DNA from: Channallabes apus
Taxonomy: Eukaryota > Chordata > Actinopteri > Siluriformes > Clariidae
Assembly: GCA_030522415.1 (NCBI GenBank)
Contig: CM060107.1
Coordinates: forward strand, 47,823,807 to 47,887,806
DNA: 64,000 bases
Direction: 5' to 3'
In this document: piece by piece, positions 57,818 to 64,000 of the stretch
How the letters are laid out: each line of letters opens with the position of its first letter
Position numbering within the stretch: the stretch's first letter is position 1
The notes under the pieces: generated by a model
The model's input: only the letters and a program-made list of their open reading frames with translations
Told to the model about the DNA's origin: nothing
The model's database searches: none
Made by a program: the position numbers and the translations under genes

Positions 57818-58094
57818 GTAATAAGGTTTGTTTGTTTCGTTTCTTTCTTTGATTTGGGTGACACTGTTATTTAGTTGTTTCTATATTCCATACAATTATA
57901 TATATATATATATAATACCATATAATTAAACTATTTTATAAAAGCACTCCTGTTCCACTAGTCTTTCTGGATCTGTTCCACACCCGGGTGCAATTATCTC
58001 TCATGAATGTGCGGTTCAAGCAAACCTCACCCTCACTTATTACTTCAGTTCAGATCTGTTCACAGAGCTCAGAGTCCCTTCCCTACCAGATGAA

Positions 58095-59159
58095 ATGGAC
58101 AGGTTAAAGATTTTGTGCGCTTTTCTTTTAACCGTGGGTGTTTTTTCTTGTCTCTTTTTCATTAAGAGACAAACAGTGGATGACCAGGAAGAATATCTCT
58201 GTCCCAAGACTCATTCTTTTAACCCAGATATTGAACAACATCTGGACCCTGAAGAGAGCGGGAGATGTGAGGGGAAGATTCACACAAACCCGATCCCACT
58301 GGAGCTGAAGCTCAGACAGCAAACCAGGAAGGACCATCTCCATACCCAGTGCAATACCATGAAGATCAGGAACAAATGGAATTCAGTTGATCAAATTCCC
58401 CAGTCAGATTTGAACAACCTGCTTGTCGATGACCGGCACGGAATCATCTATTGCTACGTTCCAAAAGGTGGCTGCACTGTATTAAAAAGGATCATGATCG
58501 TTCTGAGTGAGAGTCTGAAGGTGTATGGGGTACCTTACAGGAACCCTGATGACATCCCCATTGAAGACGTTCATGGATCCTCTTTACAGCACCTTAACGA
58601 ATACCCCAAGGAAGTGATGAAAGAAAAACTTGAGACGTACAAGAAGTTCATATTTGTGCGAGATCCATTTGTCAGACTGATTTCAGCATACAGAGATAAG
58701 ATAGAAAGTCCTAATCAAATTTATTATGAAAGAATTGGGGTGGAAATATTAAGCAAATTCAGAAATGTGTCTAATCCACCAGCATCGGCGGAGGAAGCAA
58801 ATGCTGCTGGTATCGTTCCTTCTTTCTACAACTTCATTGACTATATAATAAGCCTTCCATTTCCAGATGACACAGACATTGATGAACACTGGCGAGAAAT
58901 ATTCCAAATGTGCCATCCCTGCTTGATTGATTATGACTTTATTGGGAAAATGGAAACCATAGAGGAAGATGTTGCTCACTTACTACGAATGCTTCATGTT
59001 GATAACCTTGTCAGCTTTAAAGCCTCGACCATTACAGCAGAGATAAGTTGGGTAAAGAAATGGTATTCGGACATCTCCAAAGAATGGAGGAGGAAACTAT
59101 ACAACATTTATGAGGCAGACTTCAGACTGTTTGGATATGATGATCATGAAAATGTCTAA
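58095..59159 (+). CDS. Carbohydrate sulfotransferase, CHST12-like (copy D)
   Basis: 354 residues with the same domain order as A and B. The signal anchor is at 5-23. The 5'-phosphosulfate loop is PKGGCTVLKR (123-132; Val changed to Gly but Cys kept). The 3'-phosphate site VRDPFVRLISAYRDK is at 188-202. A Trp conserved in A, B and C (KAWTIT, residue 311) is Ser here, and the C-terminus reads GYDDHENV. An in-frame stop lies upstream, so 58095 is the only sensible start. The solo LTR 278 bases upstream could affect expression. Against copy B I count 18 amino-acid-changing and 4 silent differences. Confidence 0.88.
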   Translation: MDRLKILCAFLLTVGVFSCLFFIKRQTVDDQEEYLCPKTHSFNPDIEQHLDPEESGRCEGKIHTNPIPLELKLRQQTRKDHLHTQCNTMKIRNKWNSVDQIPQSDLNNLLVDDRHGIIYCYVPKGGCTVLKRIMIVLSESLKVYGVPYRNPDDIPIEDVHGSSLQHLNEYPKEVMKEKLETYKKFIFVRDPFVRLISAYRDKIESPNQIYYERIGVEILSKFRNVSNPPASAEEANAAGIVPSFYNFIDYIISLPFPDDTDIDEHWREIFQMCHPCLIDYDFIGKMETIEEDVAHLLRMLHVDNLVSFKASTITAEISWVKKWYSDISKEWRRKLYNIYEADFRLFGYDDHENV

Positions 59160-60821
59160 AATCTCAATTCTAAAAACATCATCTAAATTGTTTGTGTTGT
59201 GTAGGATGAGTGTTGTGTCTTTGTTCACTTGTTGGGAAAATCTTGTGTAAGAACTTGGCATTGGTTCACTTAATTGACTTCCGAGGCATGTGTGTTATGG
59301 TGACAGAAAATATCTGCTCTTGTTCTACACTACAGTCGATCTACATTTTGAGGCATTACAAGTGCCTCTTTTTTGGTTTAACAATTAAAGCTCTCTAATG
59401 TTCCTCTTAAAAAAACATCTTTCCATGTAGAAAATCATTATTATTGAATTATACTACATGAGGTCCAAAACTGCTGGCAGAATGAATTTCATGTTGTACC
59501 AGAATTCCTGAATGTTGGAAATGCAAGAGAAAAAAAGGGGTTTTTGTCTGTTTTTGTTTGGTTTCTGTTTGGTTTTTGTCTGTTTATTTTTCCCTTTGCT
59601 TTGTATTTATGCATCACAAGAATTTTCATTAGTAGGACAACCTCAGTATCACCTGTATCATGTGCTTATGCTTAAATGGTACCCTCAGTAAGTTCTAAGT
59701 ACTAAGTAGTGCATATCAATATCATATCATTATCATGCATGTTAATATGTGTGTAAGTTGTAGTTTTATAAGCTACATTAAACTGCATTTATTTAATATT
59801 AACACACTAATGTGTCTAAAGATATGTTTGTGGGAACAATTACGAGTAATGTGATTAATATAAACTTTTATATTGTACCCTATCTGACAAATAAATAAAT
59901 TATTTGACCATTGTTAGCTTTGATTATACTGTAGCTCACAAGGTTTTGGCAATTTCATGTGTAAAAAGTATTCCTCATTCTCCCAGAAACATTCTTCCAC
60001 AATTTAGATAGATAGATAGATAGAGTGCTGTGAAAAAATTTATTCGCACCCAATTTTTTTTTTTTTTTGCATATTGGTCACACTTTGAGATCATTAAACA
60101 AATTTTAATCTTACACAAATATAATCCCAGTAAATACGTACTGCAGTTTTGAAATGATGATTTCGTTTATTAAGGGGAAAAAAAAGTTCAAACCTGCCTG
60201 GTCGTATTTGAGAAAGTAATTGCCTCCAAATCTAATAACTGGTTATGCTACTCTTTGGAGCAACAACTGCAATAAAGTGTTTGCAATAACTAGCAAAGAG
60301 ACTTTCACATCATTCTGGAAGAATTTTGGCCCACTCTTCTTTTCAGAGTAGCTTTAATTCAGCCACACTCGAGCCTCTGTAAGGTCACAATCTTTATTTT
60401 GTTGTTTCTAAATTTATTTTGTTGTTTCTAAATTCCCTACAATTTTATAACGTAATTAAACGACTTTATATTGTTTCACACCCCGCTGCAATTGTCTCTC
60501 ATGAATTGTTCTCATCCAATTTAACATCACGCACGTAACACCTGCAATATGCATGTTATCTTACTCTAATGCACCTGTCGCTCTGGAATGTGGTCAATAG
60601 GGACTCATCAGACGACATGCCTTTCTCCATTGCCCCAAAATGTATGTCTTTTTATGGCCACACCTACTGTACTTTAGAATGTGCTAATGTTTTTAATTTG
60701 CAGGTGATGACATTAATTTGTCGCCACAAATAGAAATCAGATAAGAACAGGAGCAAAACCTGTCATAACATACCTGTCAGATCTGATCACAGAGCTCAGA
60801 GTGCCTTCCCTACCAGATGAA
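59160..60821 (+). other. Shared 3' flank of copy D, GATA run, Tc1-like relic
   Basis: Near-identical to 41750-43508 apart from the missing 85-bp insertion, a small TTTTTGTTTGGTTTCTG expansion near 59560 and a shorter GATA run. Non-coding. Confidence 0.8.
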
Positions 60822-60953
60822 ATGGACAGGTTAAAGATTTTTTACGCTTTACTTTTAACCATGGGTGTTTTTTTCTTGTCTCTTTTTCATTAAGAGACAA
60901 ACAGTGGATGACCTGGATGAATATCTCTGTCCCAAGACTCATTCTTTAAGAAG
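60822..60953 (+). pseudogene. CHST12-like 5' fragment (P3)
   Basis: Identical by eye to P2 (43509-43640), including the frameshifting T and the junction with Harbinger sequence; it is the duplicate of P2. Confidence 0.9.
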
Positions 60954-62652
60954 TTAATTAATTTTTTATGCTTTTGAACATGCTTAATGTTTTTAACATG
61001 CTTAATGTTGTTACTTTGACATGTTTTTTCCGGGATTATTGTTTTTTTCTTTGATAATATTGAGAATTTTATGGGTTATATTTTCTCATAGATACTGATA
61101 GAGGGATTGTATTATTGGACTCTTCAGAAAGAACACAGTCTGTTACAGTTGTGAGTGTTTTGGTGTCAGGTACCTTTAGTTGCTTTTAGATATTTAGTTT
61201 TTTTTTTCATTTTTGCCAGATAACGTATACTTGCATATTTCCACTGAAGGATGAAGATGAAGAGACCACATCTGCTGTGACAGAAGTGGACAAAGCTGGT
61301 AGATCCACTGAGATCCATACTATTATAATGCTTACCCCCTTTTTACATTAGAGTAACAAACTGTCATTGTTCTTTCACAGAACATACCTGGGGATTTACC
61401 CACAGATGAAGGTCCTTCAATCTCAATGCACAATCTAAGCAATGTAAGAATTTGTGTGCAGTTGTCCATATTTAAATTTTATTGTCTGACAGAATCTCAT
61501 TTATTTAATTATTTTTGCCTTCCTAGTTGCCAGCAAAGGAGCTGTATAAGGTCCATCTTCAAAAACAAATAAGAAAAAGTGACATGGAGATGGACCTTAT
61601 ACAGCTTCAAATGGAAGAGAAAAGGCTCTCCATTAAAAAAGCAACACTAGACATTTAATTACTGGCGCATCGCCCTAAGGTGAGAACTTGTGCGTATATT
61701 AATCTGTTGCATTTTAAAATTGTTGTGTATATAAAGCAATGTAATATAAAACAAACACATTTTATTTCAATTTACTTTCATTGTTTTTCAGGAAATAAAG
61801 AAATGAACTACATAGCAGACCAATGCAAACTATTTCATTAAAGTAATTTTGACAAATCCTGTCTCTCAAAAGTCTTCCATCTCTATTGTGCCAAAATCTG
61901 TAGAGGTTCCTCTGGACAATCTTCTTCAATACAAGGAGGGTGGCTCTTTCCTCTTATAGTGGCAATGTGATGAAGCACAACACAAGCCACTATGATGTCG
62001 CATGCCCTCTCTGGACTGACCCGGAGCCCACGCAGACACTGAAACCTTGACGTGAGGATCTCTATGGTCATCTCCACCTCGGCCCGTGTTCGGCTGTGAG
62101 CCAGGTTATAGCGTGTCTGTGGTCCAAGATCAGGTTCAGGGTAGGGTGTCATCTAATAGGGCAGACAAGGGTATTCCCTGTCCCCCAGCAAGTCACCATT
62201 GTACTGTCCTGTAATGATTCAAGTGTACAATACAAATATAGTAAAAAGAAGAAAAAAAACATTGTGTAAAGCAAAACATACCCTGCTGAAATGTCTGGCA
62301 TAATGATGATTCGTGGAAATTTCTGGCATCATGCACAGATCCTGGCCATTTTGCCTCAATGTTAGTAACAAAATCAAGTTGTTACCTGTACATTGATACT
62401 ATGAATCGATTTCCTATTAACATCGTCTCCCTCATTTATTGAAAGAGCTTTAATAGGAATGTGGGTGCAATCAATGCACCCAATTACATTTGGAAACCCT
62501 GAAATAGAAAGTCATATATGGAAGGATCAAGTGTGTGTATGCAGGATGAATACATGTATAGATATAAATAGTTTGGCTACATGATAAATATGTGTCATTG
62601 ATTTTACTACAAAGGACAAACCTGCCACTCTGTGGAACTCCTTTTTAATAAT
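60954..62652. mobile_element. Harbinger relic 3 (duplicate of relic 2)
   Basis: Collinear with 43641-45339 at a constant offset of 17,313. It includes the same nuclease last-exon fragment (62152-61883, minus strand) with identical translation. Confidence 0.9.
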
Positions 62653-62763
62653 TCAATTCAATTCAATTTTATTTATATAGCGCTTTTAACAATGGTCATT
62701 GTCTCAAAGCAGCTTCACAAAAATTAAAGAAATTTTACAAATCATAATAATAATAATAATAAA

Positions 62764-62794
<31 letters not shown>

Positions 62795-64000
62795 TAGAAA
62801 ATAAATAAATGAAAAAACAAATAATAATAATAATTATAGAAAAGAAAATAATTGGAAGTGTGGATGTGTGAGAAAAATGTGCAGATAATAATGAGACGAA
62901 TGAATGAAATTTCTCTGATGAGCAAGCCAAGGGTGACGGCGACGGTGGCAAGGAAAAACTCCCTGAGATGGCATTAGGAAGAAACCTTGAGAGGAACCAG
63001 ACTCAACAGGGAACCCATCCTCATTTGGGCGATAACAGATAGAAATGATATAACATCTTGTGTGTTGTGCAGGTGAAAATTCAATATGACAGAAATTATT
63101 TAAATTGACATGAAGACCAGTTCAGCATAGGGATGAGTCAGTAGGTGAGGTCTCGATCACTGGAAGCACAGGAGCAGCATGTGTAGCTCCAACCATCATA
63201 AAGCTGAATCCAGCTGGAGCTGGTCCTTCTCTGGATGCCTCAGGAACCTCGCAGGGTCGGCCTTTGTCTACTGAAGCTGGCAAAATCTCCCGATGCCTCG
63301 GGATGGGTAGAGAAATACAGAACAGATGGGGAGAATTAGCGTAGTTGCCATTCGGTATAGGTGTACTGGAGTATGAGTACTGGGATGAGTTATGTGTATG
63401 CCAGATTAAAAAGATGCGTCTTGAGTCTACTTTTGAACTGAGAAACCGTGTCTGCTCCCCGAACACTGTCTGGAAGGCTATTCCAAAGCTTTGGAGCTAA
63501 ATATGAAAAAGCCCTACCCCCTTTTGTAGATTTTGAAATTCTGGGAACTACCAGAAGTCCGGAGCTTTGTGATCTTAAGGCGCGTGATGGATTGTAGCGC
63601 ATCAGAAGACTGGTTAGGTATGTGGGAGCTAAACCATTTAAGGCCTTGTATGTAAGTAATATTATTTTGTAATTTATTCTAAACTGAACAGGTAGCCAGT
63701 GCAGGGATGATAATATTGGGGTTATATGATCATATTTTCTGGATCTAGTGAGAACCCTGGCAGCTGCATTTTGGATTAACTGAAGCTTGTTTATTGAGGA
63801 TGCAGGACAACCACCTAGTAATGCATTACAATAGTCCAGTCTGGAGGTCATGAATGCATGAACTAGTTTTTCTGCATCAGATACGGATAAGATGTTCCTA
63901 AGTTTAGCAATATTTCGAAGATGGAAAAAGGCTGTTTTTGTGATATTTGAAATGTGATTTTCAAAAGACAAGTTACTGTCTAATATTACTCCCAGATCTT
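62653..64000 (-). mobile_element. L2/CR1 LINE, 3' end (duplicate, continues past window)
   Basis: Collinear with 45340-46687. The reverse-transcriptase C-terminal frame occupies 63971-63390 with the same residues as the first copy. The 5' part lies beyond the window. Confidence 0.9.

Larger units (their letters stand above)
57900..64000 (+). repeat. Segmental duplication of 40500-46687
   Basis: From 60093 to the window end, the sequence equals 42780-46687 shifted by 17,313 bases, with only two differences noticed (near 42847-42850) and no net indels. Before that (57900-60090 against 40500-42780) the copies align but with more differences and indels. Both copies carry the same P2/P3 fragment, Harbinger relic and LINE junctions, so those insertions predate the duplication. 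Confidence 0.9.

Overview
This window looks like repeat-dense teleost fish DNA. No single marker gene fixes the species. The call rests on the mixture of elements: fish-type L2/CR1 LINEs with the conserved GAATT-repeat 3' tail, Tc1 elements with long inverted ends, a PIF/Harbinger element with an intron-containing nuclease gene, Tol2-like and Charlie-like hAT elements, BEL/Pao and Ty3/Gypsy retrotransposons, and a class I (gamma/epsilon-like) endogenous retrovirus. There is no bacterial gene organisation, no CRISPR array and no tRNA or rRNA gene that I can see.

The only host-type genes are a tandem family of single-exon, 354-residue carbohydrate sulfotransferases of the HNK1-ST/chondroitin-4-O-sulfotransferase family, closest in my reading to CHST12. 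Three copies are intact (A 9458-10522, B 40685-41749, D 58095-59159). One is a truncated, frameshifted pseudogene (C 52964-53777). Three are short fragments of the 5' end (34231-34363, 43509-43640, 60822-60953). Each larger copy sits in a repeated unit: an L2 LINE 3' half, about 1 kb of shared upstream flank, an AT microsatellite, the gene, a shared 3' flank, a GATA microsatellite and a Tc1-like relic. The array grew by duplication of this unit and was then broken up by transposons. The last 6 kb (57.9-64.0 kb) is a recent duplicate of 40.5-46.7 kb, with a constant offset of 17,313 bases from position 42,780 on.

Layout: 0-3.9 kb holds a BEL/Pao element on the minus strand, its LTR split by a solo LTR. 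3.9-12.2 kb is unit A, with a 3.4-kb terminal-inverted-repeat element in its upstream flank. 12.2-14.4 kb is a 5'-truncated Gypsy pol. 15.9-25.3 kb is an endogenous retrovirus with most of pol gone, carrying a hAT insertion. 25.4-30.7 kb is an LTR-like repeat with a Tol2-like hAT, then a Harbinger element. 32.0-33.6 kb is a second Gypsy fragment. 34.2-43.6 kb is unit B, with a Harbinger-like MITE and two head-to-head Tc1 elements. 43.6-49.6 kb is a second Harbinger relic split by an L2/CR1 LINE. 51.9-52.4 kb is a second BEL LTR. 52.6-54.8 kb is pseudogene C behind a proline-rich minisatellite. 54.8-64 kb is unit D, with a solo LTR and the duplicated Harbinger/LINE block.

Because units are repeated inside the window, several insertions can be compared with an empty copy of the same site, which fixes element ends and target-site duplications precisely. 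The most notable points are: an apparently complete four-exon Harbinger transposase (333 codons by my reading) beside a frameshifted Myb partner; four small covarying hairpins in the retroviral leader; sulfotransferase copies that differ in their PAPS-binding loop with mostly amino-acid-changing substitutions; and an abrupt change in divergence across the segmental duplication.
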